Assembly (NCBI GenBank): GCA_011321985.1
Contig: DROB01000238.1
Span: 1-7,549, forward strand
From: Gammaproteobacteria bacterium
GTDB lineage: Bacteria; Pseudomonadota; Gammaproteobacteria; SZUA-229
Length of the DNA: 7,549 nt
Direction of reading: 5' to 3'
Below are positions 1 to 5,716 of this stretch, in pieces (position 1 is the first letter of the stretch; each line of letters begins with the position of its first letter). The notes under the pieces were generated by a model. It did no database searches and was not told where the DNA came from. It saw nothing but the letters and a program-made list of their open reading frames with translations. The position numbers and the translations under genes were made by a program.

Positions 1-1
1 C

Positions 2-430
2 AGCTTTACCGGCAATGTAAGCAACGATTTCTCCATCGAATCGACTGATCTGGTCCTGTATTACGAGATACTGGACAATATCGTCAGCCTGGATATCGGT
101 CTGGACATTCGCAATCTGAAGGTCGACTACAACATCAGCAGCACCGGTATAACAACAAAGGATTCTGTCGAGCAGGTGATTCCGATGGCTTATGCACTGG
201 TTGGCGGCTCACCCTGGCCAGGATTAATCATCAGCGGTGAAATAAGTTATATCGGTTATAGCGGTAACAGCATATCCGACATTACTGCAAAGGTCGCATA
301 CACGACGGACTACTTTATCGGTTTTGAAGCGGGTTACCGCAGACAGCAATACAAGCTTGACGATATCTCAAATACGAATGCAAATTTGACATTCGACGGT
401 GTTTTTGCGGGCGCATATGTGAAGTTTTAA
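2..430 (+). CDS. Outer-membrane beta-barrel protein, TIGR04219-like (3' part only)
   Basis: The reading frame is open from the window edge to a TAA at 428-430, giving 142 C-terminal residues; the start lies outside the window. Seen: repeated short stretches of alternating polar and hydrophobic/aromatic residues (for example DLVLYYEILD, VSLDIGLDI, GLIISGEISYIGY, ITAKVAYTT, FIGFEAGYRRQQYKL), separated by Asn/Asp/Ser/Gly-rich turns, and a C-terminal phenylalanine in AGAYVKF. This is the usual outer-membrane barrel pattern, where the last strand ends in an aromatic residue read by the BAM machinery. The order 'LYYE.LDN.V.LD.GL', then 'PM.YA', then 'D..AKV.Y', then 'G.EAGYR....LDD' resembles the TIGR04219 family of proteobacterial outer-membrane proteins, whose function is unknown. 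A GTG at 176 and an ATG at 185 are internal and not real starts. No partner gene is visible. The barrel call is firm, the exact family less so. Confidence 0.82.
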   Translation, partial: SFTGNVSNDFSIESTDLVLYYEILDNIVSLDIGLDIRNLKVDYNISSTGITTKDSVEQVIPMAYALVGGSPWPGLIISGEISYIGYSGNSISDITAKVAYTTDYFIGFEAGYRRQQYKLDDISNTNANLTFDGVFAGAYVKF

Positions 431-522
431 TCACCGGAGAGATTCAGAAATCAGGACGGATGCTGTCAGGAGTGGTGCAGGATAACTGCTCATACTGACC
501 GTTTCGTACCTTTTGACCTCTG

Positions 523-588
523 TTCGCGGAATGAATTCCGCTCCTACAGGTGTACACTCACCTGTAGGAGCGGTTTGCAGACCGCGAT
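523..588 (+). repeat. REP-like palindromic element, copy 1
   Basis: The centre is a perfect 15-bp inverted repeat, CCGCTCCTACAGGTG (538-552) with CACCTGTAGGAGCGG (559-573), with a 6-base loop. It is flanked by a left palindrome, CGGAAT (527-532) with ATTCCG (535-540), and a right one, CGGT (571-574) with ACCG (581-584). The ends TCGCGG (524-529) and CCGCGA (582-587) are also complementary, so the whole element can close as a three-arm junction. The same layout recurs at 741-809 and 5534-5600. REP elements with a 'TAGGAGCGG' core are well known in gammaproteobacteria and are usually mobilised by RAYT transposases, but no such gene is in this window. Confidence 0.8.
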
Positions 589-676
589 TGCCAGCAGAAA
601 AAATACACGGCTAGAACAAAAATACCCAAAAAATAGCATGAACGACCGTGAAGGTTCTTACGCACTAAAATGATAA

Positions 677-700
677 CAGGTGCTTACCTCAAGGCACCTG
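677..700. repeat. Perfect 7-bp inverted repeat between two REP-like elements
   Basis: CAGGTGC (677-683) and GCACCTG (694-700) are exact reverse complements around a 10-base loop. There is no T run on either side, so it is not a standard terminator. It lies between the two REP-like elements in the 3' region shared by the convergent barrel and flavoprotein genes. Its role is unknown. Confidence 0.4.
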
Positions 701-740
701 CATGCATTCAGCAAGCACGTGGTCAACCCTGTAGATCGCG

Positions 741-809
741 GCATCGCGGAATAAATTACGCTCCTACAAGTGCACCCTACCTGCAGGAGCGGTTTGTAAA
801 CCGCGATGC
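741..809 (+). repeat. REP-like palindromic element, copy 2
   Basis: The outer arms GCATCGCGG (741-749) and CCGCGATGC (801-809) are perfect 9-bp complements. The central arm pairs GCTCCT (760-765) with AGGAGC (785-790) and has several mismatches further in. The right arm is GGTTT/AAACC (791-795 with 798-802). The left small palindrome (GGAATAAATTAC) is degenerate compared with copy 1. The element ends 23 bases beyond the stop codon of the flavoprotein gene and so would lie in its 3' untranslated RNA. A partial duplication of its left end (ATCGCGG at 734-740) precedes it. Confidence 0.78.
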
Positions 810-832
810 ACACCCCCGACAACACAGGGTGA

Positions 833-1990
833 TCACTCGTTAACGGCCCGCATCGGTGCCTGATGAGACTGCAGGAACCACTTGTCGGTTACGACATTTC
901 GGGTAAACCACTTCGTCCTCATTAACTGACGTGCGAACATTTTCTTCAAAAACGCGGGCAAACGCTCCATCAGATCAGGACAGGGTTGTCTCTCACCAAA
1001 ACGTTGCTGTATTTTATCGACATATGTTTGCAGGTTTTCACGAGAAAAATCAGCATCACACACCCGTATGGTCTCTGCTGCCAGCAGTGCTGACTCTACC
1101 GCTGGCCTTATACCCTCTCCGCTCTGGGGATACGCCAGACCGGCGGAATCACCGATGAGTAAAACATTGTCCGCCACCATATCTCGCACCGCATGGTTAT
1201 ACAGCAGGTAAGCGTGACCATTATATTTAGCTGTGATGTCATCAGGGATCTTTCCCTGTGCGCACAGGTAGTCACAAAACGCAGTTACATGACTGGATAA
1301 TTTACTCTTATCTTCACGCCCCAAACCAATATTCAGGTAATCGCCTTTGCGAAAAACCCAGCCATATCCCATCAGATCAGGCAGGAAAAACAATTCCGGC
1401 ACCTCTTCCTTTATCCTGCAATTCTGTTTTTGCAGAGGGGTCATCTCAAACTCTGCTTCCTGTGCAACGACGGCCAGCTCACTCACTCCTTTCGAATCTA
1501 TCGCCCTTGCGACCGGACAGTAATGGCCACCGGCACCAATGACCAGTCCAGCCTGATATTTATCGTTGACAATCCAGCCCGCCTGTTTTCCATTATCGAC
1601 TCTCTCCATTTTTTTGAAGGCTTCATCGAGGATCAGTTCAGCTCGACAACGTTTTAATAGATAATCATCAAATTCAAAGCGTCGTATACCATAACTGACG
1701 GGGCTCCCCGGGTAGTGAGATTCAACCTGTCTCTGCCCCAGCAGGCTTATTTTGAAACCCCTGATCTTTTGTAGTACACGACCTTTCGCATAATCATCAA
1801 GGTCTATGTTTAACAGACGCATGACATCCGGCGTTACCCAGCCCGCACAGACTTTCGGCCTGGGAAAAGATTTTTTATCTAAAACAGCGATCTTTAATCG
1901 TGCCTTTTCCGGGGCTGAATTGAGCAGACAATATGCCAGTGTCGAACCTGCTGGTCCACCACCGACAATGAGGACATCATACTTTTTCAT
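833..1990 (-). CDS. FAD-dependent oxidoreductase, geranylgeranyl reductase (GGR/FixC-like) family
   Basis: A 385-residue protein, close to the usual GGR-family length of about 390. Seen: an N-terminal Rossmann FAD motif, DVLIVGGGPAGS (5-16); a PRPKVCAGWV segment (44-52), matching the 'K.CGG' FAD-contact loop; a 'GAGGHYCPVAR' stretch (152-162) where related flavoproteins have 'GADG..S.VR'; the family motif GYGWVFRKGDYLNIGLG (208-224), matching 'YGW.FPK'; and a second FAD site, LLIGDSAGLAYPQSGEGI (277-294). The C-terminal 40 residues are rich in basic and aromatic residues and may touch the membrane. Known: this family reduces isolated C=C bonds in isoprenoid or quinone side chains (GGR, ChlP, MenJ). 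The substrate here is unknown. The ATG at 1988-1990 lies 3 bases after the stop of the Cfa-like gene, with GGA about 9 bases upstream, so the two are almost surely co-transcribed. The partner suggests a modified fatty acyl chain as substrate (inference). Quinone or isoprenoid reduction is the alternative. Confidence 0.88.
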   Translation of the reverse strand: MKKYDVLIVGGGPAGSTLAYCLLNSAPEKARLKIAVLDKKSFPRPKVCAGWVTPDVMRLLNIDLDDYAKGRVLQKIRGFKISLLGQRQVESHYPGSPVSYGIRRFEFDDYLLKRCRAELILDEAFKKMERVDNGKQAGWIVNDKYQAGLVIGAGGHYCPVARAIDSKGVSELAVVAQEAEFEMTPLQKQNCRIKEEVPELFFLPDLMGYGWVFRKGDYLNIGLGREDKSKLSSHVTAFCDYLCAQGKIPDDITAKYNGHAYLLYNHAVRDMVADNVLLIGDSAGLAYPQSGEGIRPAVESALLAAETIRVCDADFSRENLQTYVDKIQQRFGERQPCPDLMERLPAFLKKMFARQLMRTKWFTRNVVTDKWFLQSHQAPMRAVNE

Positions 1991-1993
1991 CTG

Positions 1994-3376
1994 TTATTCC
2001 GTCTCAGATGAGACCACGGTCAATCTCGTTTTCACCGTGGCCTCATCATGCTCAAAATGATACATATACTGCCGTGAACGAGGGATATTATTATTTTTTA
2101 CATGACCAAATACGACCTGGAACAGCTGTAACTCTCCGACATTAAATGCTGCCAGTGAACCATACAGATACAGCCCCCAGGCCCGGATAAATTCCTCGTC
2201 CATCATCTGCGTTATCTCATCCCGATGCTGTTCGAACCGCCTGCTCCACATCTCCAGTGTTTTCGAATAATGCAGACGCATATTCTCGACATCATAAGTA
2301 GCCAGTGCATTGGGTTCGAAGATGTTCATCATTTCACTCAATGTAGGCGGACAGGCCCCTGGGAAAATCCGGTGCTCGATCCACGCATTTATCGGGCCCG
2401 ATATGATGCGCCCGATACTGTGTATCAGACCACGTCCATCAGCCTTCAGGCAGCGGCGGATAACATCACCCAGTTCCTGATAATCGCGCTTCGCCACATG
2501 CTCCAGCATACCCACCGAGACAAACACATCATATCTACCGCTGATATTTCGATAATCATCCAGGACATATTCGACCTGCGTTGACAACTTTTCCTGCTCA
2601 GCACGTCGCCGTGCATATTTGATCTGCTCTTTCGATATATTGTAAGCCCTTACCCTCACACCATAATGTTTTGCCATAAACCGGGCGAGCCCGCCCCAAC
2701 CGCAGCCAGCCTCGACAACCGTATCCCCCGGCTTCAGATTCAACTTTTGGCAGATGTGATGCAGCTTGGCTATCTGCGCCTCTTCCAGTGTCATGTTCTC
2801 ATGCGAAAAATATGCGCAGGTATACTGCATCTCTTCTCGATCCAGCCATAGCCTGTAAAATTTATTACCGATATCATAATGATGGTGGATATTTTCTCTG
2901 GCTTTATAGCAAGGGTTAAAGGTACTGCGATGCCCCATCCACAACACGATTCTCCTTAACAGGCTGATCTTTTCTTTCTCGCTGATACCCAGATATATCG
3001 CCTGCATGAATCTAGCCATATCACCTTCAAACCCGACTCTAGCCGAACAATACAGGTCCCCCCAATACAACTCAGGATTCAGAATCGTTTTAAGTAAAGC
3101 CATCCTGTCGTTGTACATCATGATAGCGACAGGCTGCTCACAATACGGTGTCACCTCAACTCCATCCCAGAGGCTGATGCGAACAGGCGGGTTACCAACG
3201 ACATCCATCATTTTTCTGACTAACCAGCGATCCAGCCAGGTAACACCATGTAGAAACAGTGTTGAACGTTTGTGAGGCGTATTTGAGACGGACCGATATA
3301 ACCTTCGTTGTGACCGGTATCCTGAGGGGGGTATTGGCTGTCCTGAATCTATTTTTTGCTTCGTCATTGGCCCCAT
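1994..3376 (-). CDS. Cyclopropane-fatty-acyl-phospholipid synthase-like SAM-dependent methyltransferase
   Basis: A 460-residue protein from the ATG at 3374-3376, chosen because AGGA (3384-3387) stands 7 bases upstream. The frame stays open to 3445, but nothing there resembles the family. Order: a basic, proline-containing N-terminus (1-40) without a signal peptide; a helical N-terminal domain (about 45-155) typical of Cfa; HHHYDIGNKFYRLWLD (164-179); YTCAYF (185-190); the SAM-binding loop VVEAGCGWGGLARFM (220-234); SVGMLEHV (287-294); LIHSIG (317-322). Residues that bind bicarbonate in E. coli Cfa all have counterparts: C187, E292, H319, I321 and Y370. The C-terminal cysteine of E. coli Cfa (C354) is serine here (S407). 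Known: the family transfers a methylene from SAM to cis double bonds of phospholipid acyl chains; relatives make 10-methylene/10-methyl or other branched lipids. It is the first gene of a two-gene unit with the GGR-family flavoprotein. Methyltransferase on unsaturated lipid is firm; the exact product is open. Confidence 0.9.
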   Translation of the reverse strand: MGPMTKQKIDSGQPIPPSGYRSQRRLYRSVSNTPHKRSTLFLHGVTWLDRWLVRKMMDVVGNPPVRISLWDGVEVTPYCEQPVAIMMYNDRMALLKTILNPELYWGDLYCSARVGFEGDMARFMQAIYLGISEKEKISLLRRIVLWMGHRSTFNPCYKARENIHHHYDIGNKFYRLWLDREEMQYTCAYFSHENMTLEEAQIAKLHHICQKLNLKPGDTVVEAGCGWGGLARFMAKHYGVRVRAYNISKEQIKYARRRAEQEKLSTQVEYVLDDYRNISGRYDVFVSVGMLEHVAKRDYQELGDVIRRCLKADGRGLIHSIGRIISGPINAWIEHRIFPGACPPTLSEMMNIFEPNALATYDVENMRLHYSKTLEMWSRRFEQHRDEITQMMDEEFIRAWGLYLYGSLAAFNVGELQLFQVVFGHVKNNNIPRSRQYMYHFEHDEATVKTRLTVVSSETE

Positions 3377-3383
3377 GACATCT

Positions 3384-3387
3384 TCCT
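3384..3387 (-). promoter_or_regulatory. Ribosome binding site of the Cfa-like gene
   Basis: On the - strand the sequence reads AGGAAGATGTC and then ATG. The AGGA core is 7 bases from the ATG at 3374-3376 and 16 from the next in-frame ATG (3365-3367). It fixes the start at 3376 rather than at the in-frame ATGs at 3445 or 3418. Confidence 0.7.
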
Positions 3388-3405
3388 GTGTTTTTATTCT
3401 GCCAG

Positions 3406-3434
3406 CATATAATTCCATGACAGCCCGGCATAAA
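3406..3434 (-). promoter_or_regulatory. Possible promoter of the Cfa-like/GGR unit
   Basis: On the - strand TTTATG (3434-3429) and TATATG (3411-3406) are 17 bases apart. The -10 matches TATAAT at four of six positions and the -35 matches TTGACA at three. It lies about 30 bases before the start codon of the Cfa-like gene, which suits a short leader. The match is weak. Confidence 0.27.
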
Positions 3435-3464
3435 GGAAGTTTCAATCACTGCCAAAATAAACCG

Positions 3465-3481
3465 GCCCGCCGCAAGCGGGC
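3465..3481. repeat. GC-rich hairpin in the divergent Cfa-like/yheS promoter region
   Basis: GCCCGC (3465-3470) and GCGGGC (3476-3481) are perfect complements around CGCAA. Read on the - strand, the stem is followed by CGGTTTATTTT, which is somewhat terminator-like and would lie in the leader of the Cfa-like gene if transcription starts further upstream. On the + strand there is no T run. It could be an attenuator, a barrier between two divergent promoters, or chance. Confidence 0.45.
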
Positions 3482-3507
3482 AAGGTATGCATTGGTGACG
3501 AGAGTGT

Positions 3508-3513
3508 TACAAT
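3508..3513 (+). promoter_or_regulatory. Possible -10 element of yheS, nearly leaderless
   Basis: TACAAT (five of six matches to TATAAT) lies 8 bases before the yheS ATG. No convincing -35 is seen 16-18 bases upstream; TTGGTG at 3492-3497 is too close. If used, the transcript would begin at or within a few bases of the start codon. Confidence 0.3.
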
Positions 3514-3521
3514 GCGCGCCC

Positions 3522-5426
3522 ATGTTACAGGCAATAAATCTAGGCATCCGGCGCGGAACAAAACTGCTTTTTGATAACACCAGTTTCCAGATCCACCCCA
3601 CACATAAAGTCGGTTTGACCGGTGCCAACGGCACGGGGAAATCCAGCTTTTTCTCATTGATCCTGGATCAACTTCATGCCGATACAGGAGATTGCGTCTA
3701 TCCCGCGAACTGGGTGGTCGCACATGTGGCCCAGGAGCTGGCCCATAACCAGCAAACAGCCCTTGATTTTGTCCTCGATGGTGATGTTGAACTACGCCAG
3801 ATACAACAGGCCATCAACCGGGCTGAAAATGACAATGATGGCATCCTTCTCGCTACCCTGCATACCCAGCTAGATAATATTAACGGTTATTCTGCTAATT
3901 CACGAGCCAGCCAGTTACTCTCCGGCCTGGGTTTTAGCAACAGCGATGAATCACGTACCACTGATACTTTCTCGGGCGGCTGGCAGATGCGGCTCAATCT
4001 GGCCAGGGCACTGATGTGCCGTTCTGATCTGTTATTACTGGACGAACCGACCAATCACCTCGACCTGGACACCATCATATGGCTCGAGACCTGGTTAAGC
4101 GCATACCGGGGCACGCTATTACTGATCTCCCATGACCGGGATTTCCTGAATAACATCTGTACACACATCGCACACCTGGAACAACAGAGCATCCAGCTCT
4201 ATACCGGTAATTATTCCGCATTCGAACGCATCCGTGCGGAGCGACTGGCCAATCAGCAGTCACAATACATAAAACAACAACGCGATATCGCACACATCGA
4301 GTCATATATCACCCGCTTTCGCGCCCAGGCGACCAAAGCCAGGCAAGCGCAGAGCAGACTCAGAGCACTGGAGCGTATGCAGACCATCGCACCAGCCCAT
4401 GTGGACTCGCCTTTTCATTTTTCTCTATTCGAGCCAGAAAAAATCCCGAACAGCTTATTGCATATGGAGCGGGTCGAAGCCGGTTACGGTGATAACTGCA
4501 TCCTGAGAGATATCGATTTTCAACTGTTACCCGGAGATCGAATCGGATTACTCGGACCTAACGGAGCAGGTAAATCAACTTTCATCAAAGTGCTGGCCGA
4601 TCAGCTCGAGATAAACAAAGGTGAATACCACCTGGCGAAAGAGACTCGGATCGGTTATTTCGCACAGCATCAACTGGAACAACTGCATGATGAACACTCC
4701 CCCATCGAACACCTGCAACAGATAGACAGGAATGCACGAGAAGCTGACCTGAGAAATTACCTCGGTCGCTTTGGTTTCTCTAATGATATGGCCCTGTCGA
4801 AGATACAGAACTTTTCCGGTGGCGAGAAATCACGCCTGGTCCTGGCGATAGTCATCTACCAGAAACCCAATCTACTGCTGCTCGATGAGCCGACAAATCA
4901 CCTCGATCTCGAAATGCGTGAAGCACTGGCAGAAGCGTTACAGGATTTTTCCGGTGCCATGGTCATCGTCTCACATGACCGCCACCTGCTTAACGCAACC
5001 TGCGACCGTCTACTCCTCGTCAACCAGCGATCGGTCGAGGATTTTCCGCTCAGTCTTGATGAGTACCCCGGGTGGTTAACGGAACACAATCTTTCCAGGA
5101 TGGATAACAGCCAGGAACCTGATAACAAGGCCATCGACCACCCGGTCAAAGACATATCGAACAAGGAGAGGAAGCGTCTGGAAGCCGAGCAACGCAAGAA
5201 GACGCTACCGCTCAGAAAAAAGATAAAAAAACTTGAGGATGATATGCAAAAGATATCCGATAAGCAGTCGGATATCAATCAGCAATTAGCCGACAATACT
5301 GTTTACTCGGATGACAATAAACAGAAACTTAAGGTTTTACTTTTAGAAAAAGCCGAACTGGAAAGATTGCATGCCTCCGCAGAAACCGACTGGATGGATG
5401 CCAGTGAAGAGCTGGAGAAACTCTGA
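3522..5426 (+). CDS. yheS: ABC-F family ATPase YheS (ribosome-associated)
   Basis: A 634-residue soluble protein with two ATP-binding cassettes and no membrane segment, matching E. coli YheS (about 637 residues) along its whole length. Cassette 1: Walker A GANGTGKS (34-41), signature SGGWQ (151-155), Walker B with catalytic glutamate LLLLDEP (170-176), switch histidine H204. Linker (about 235-300, with TRFRAQATKARQAQSRLRALE) is the ABC-F arm that reaches toward the ribosomal P-site tRNA. Cassette 2: Walker A GPNGAGKS (345-352), signature SGGEK (432-436), LLLLDEP (451-457), H485. A charged C-terminal coiled coil follows (about 545-634). Known: ABC-F proteins bind the E site and adjust stalled or initiating ribosomes; YheS has been linked to relief of particular stalls. 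The frame stays open upstream to 3375, but family similarity begins at this ATG (MLQAINLGIRRG). No Shine-Dalgarno sequence is seen. It is transcribed away from the Cfa-like gene and stands alone. Confidence 0.95.
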   Translation: MLQAINLGIRRGTKLLFDNTSFQIHPTHKVGLTGANGTGKSSFFSLILDQLHADTGDCVYPANWVVAHVAQELAHNQQTALDFVLDGDVELRQIQQAINRAENDNDGILLATLHTQLDNINGYSANSRASQLLSGLGFSNSDESRTTDTFSGGWQMRLNLARALMCRSDLLLLDEPTNHLDLDTIIWLETWLSAYRGTLLLISHDRDFLNNICTHIAHLEQQSIQLYTGNYSAFERIRAERLANQQSQYIKQQRDIAHIESYITRFRAQATKARQAQSRLRALERMQTIAPAHVDSPFHFSLFEPEKIPNSLLHMERVEAGYGDNCILRDIDFQLLPGDRIGLLGPNGAGKSTFIKVLADQLEINKGEYHLAKETRIGYFAQHQLEQLHDEHSPIEHLQQIDRNAREADLRNYLGRFGFSNDMALSKIQNFSGGEKSRLVLAIVIYQKPNLLLLDEPTNHLDLEMREALAEALQDFSGAMVIVSHDRHLLNATCDRLLLVNQRSVEDFPLSLDEYPGWLTEHNLSRMDNSQEPDNKAIDHPVKDISNKERKRLEAEQRKKTLPLRKKIKKLEDDMQKISDKQSDINQQLADNTVYSDDNKQKLKVLLLEKAELERLHASAETDWMDASEELEKL

Positions 5427-5447
5427 ACAATCCCTGGATCAATACCT

Positions 5448-5476
5448 CATGATCGAAAAGCCGATTGCCGATCATG
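5448..5476. repeat. Perfect 8-bp inverted repeat after yheS
   Basis: CATGATCG (5448-5455) and CGATCATG (5469-5476) are exact complements with a 13-base loop, starting 21 bases after the yheS stop. No T run follows on the + strand, so it is more likely a 3'-end structure than a terminator by itself. Confidence 0.5.
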
Positions 5477-5499
5477 AAAGGACCTTACAGATTGGTTGA

Positions 5500-5525
5500 A
5501 AACGGGTGATTCGCCCGTTTAATTT
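5500..5525 (+). terminator. Probable terminator of yheS, possibly bidirectional
   Basis: AAACGGG (5500-5506) pairs perfectly with CCCGTTT (5514-5520), and the stem extends inward by a T-G and a G-C pair. The stem ends in TTT and continues AATTT. On the - strand the same hairpin also ends in a TTT run, so it could stop read-through from tsaD as well. It lies 74 bases after the yheS stop. Confidence 0.6.
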
Positions 5526-5533
5526 AACCACTA

Positions 5534-5600
5534 TTCGCGCAATAAACTCTGCTCCTGCTAATGACGCGAACCAGTAGGGGCGGTTTGCAAACCGCGATGC
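5534..5600 (+). repeat. REP-like palindromic element, copy 3
   Basis: It shares with copies 1 and 2 the right half GGCGGTTTGCAAACCGCGAT and the outer arms TCGCG (5535-5539) with CGCGA (5593-5597). The right arm GGTTTGCAAACC is a perfect palindrome. The central arm GCTCCTGCT (5551-5559) still pairs with AGTAGGGGC (5573-5581) if two G-T wobbles are allowed. The left palindrome is lost (GCAATAAACTCT). Its orientation is the same as copies 1 and 2, and like them it lies between two convergent genes. Confidence 0.75.
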
Positions 5601-5716
5601 CACGCATGGCTTCTGCGCTTGATGTTTCCCTGTTTCCCCCGCCTTCCCGGAGCGATAATTTTCCTGACAACAGAAACAAAATCCAGGACCTGAAAAAATA
5701 TTCCTGTCAGAAATTC

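Larger units (their letters stand above)
431..832. other. Tail-to-tail intergenic region with two REP-like elements
   Basis: This 402-base gap lies between two convergent genes and shows no credible ORF. It holds two REP-like elements (listed separately) and a perfect 7-bp hairpin, CAGGTGC (677-683) with GCACCTG (694-700). A weaker two-part stem lies near the beta-barrel gene: GTCAG 465-469 with CTGAC 495-499, and GCAG 477-480 with CTGC 486-489. It could end that transcript but is not followed by a clean T run. The stretch 589-670 is A-rich and I see nothing in it. Confidence 0.7.
5427..5716. other. Tail-to-tail intergenic region between yheS and tsaD
   Basis: This 290-base gap has no credible gene. 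In order it holds an 8-bp hairpin (5448-5476), a probable terminator (5500-5520), the third REP-like copy (5534-5600), and a long inverted repeat next to the tsaD stop: TTTCCTGACA (5660-5669) against TGTCAGAAA (5705-5713), with one bulged base and a 35-base loop. The last would lie at the start of the tsaD 3' untranslated RNA. Confidence 0.7.

Noticed and set aside
523..809. A short CRISPR-like array made by the two repeats near the left end
   Set aside because: The repeats are palindromic, imperfect, about 150 bases apart and found again elsewhere; there are no regular spacers or cas genes.
2225..2584. A 119-codon open frame on the + strand opposite the Cfa-like gene
   Set aside because: The product looks unlike a folded protein and lies fully inside a clearly coding region on the other strand.
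3377..3445. A longer start for the Cfa-like protein (ATG at 3445 or 3418)
   Set aside because: The ATG at 3374-3376 has an ideal AGGA spacing; the upstream starts lack one and add no family sequence.
3375..3521. A 49-residue N-terminal extension of YheS in the open frame
   Set aside because: Similarity to YheS begins at the ATG at 3522. The upstream residues have no family likeness and lie in the divergent promoter region.
4898..5278. A 126-codon open frame on the - strand opposite yheS
   Set aside because: A Ser/Arg/Phe-rich antisense translation of the ABC-F coiled coil; no independent evidence.
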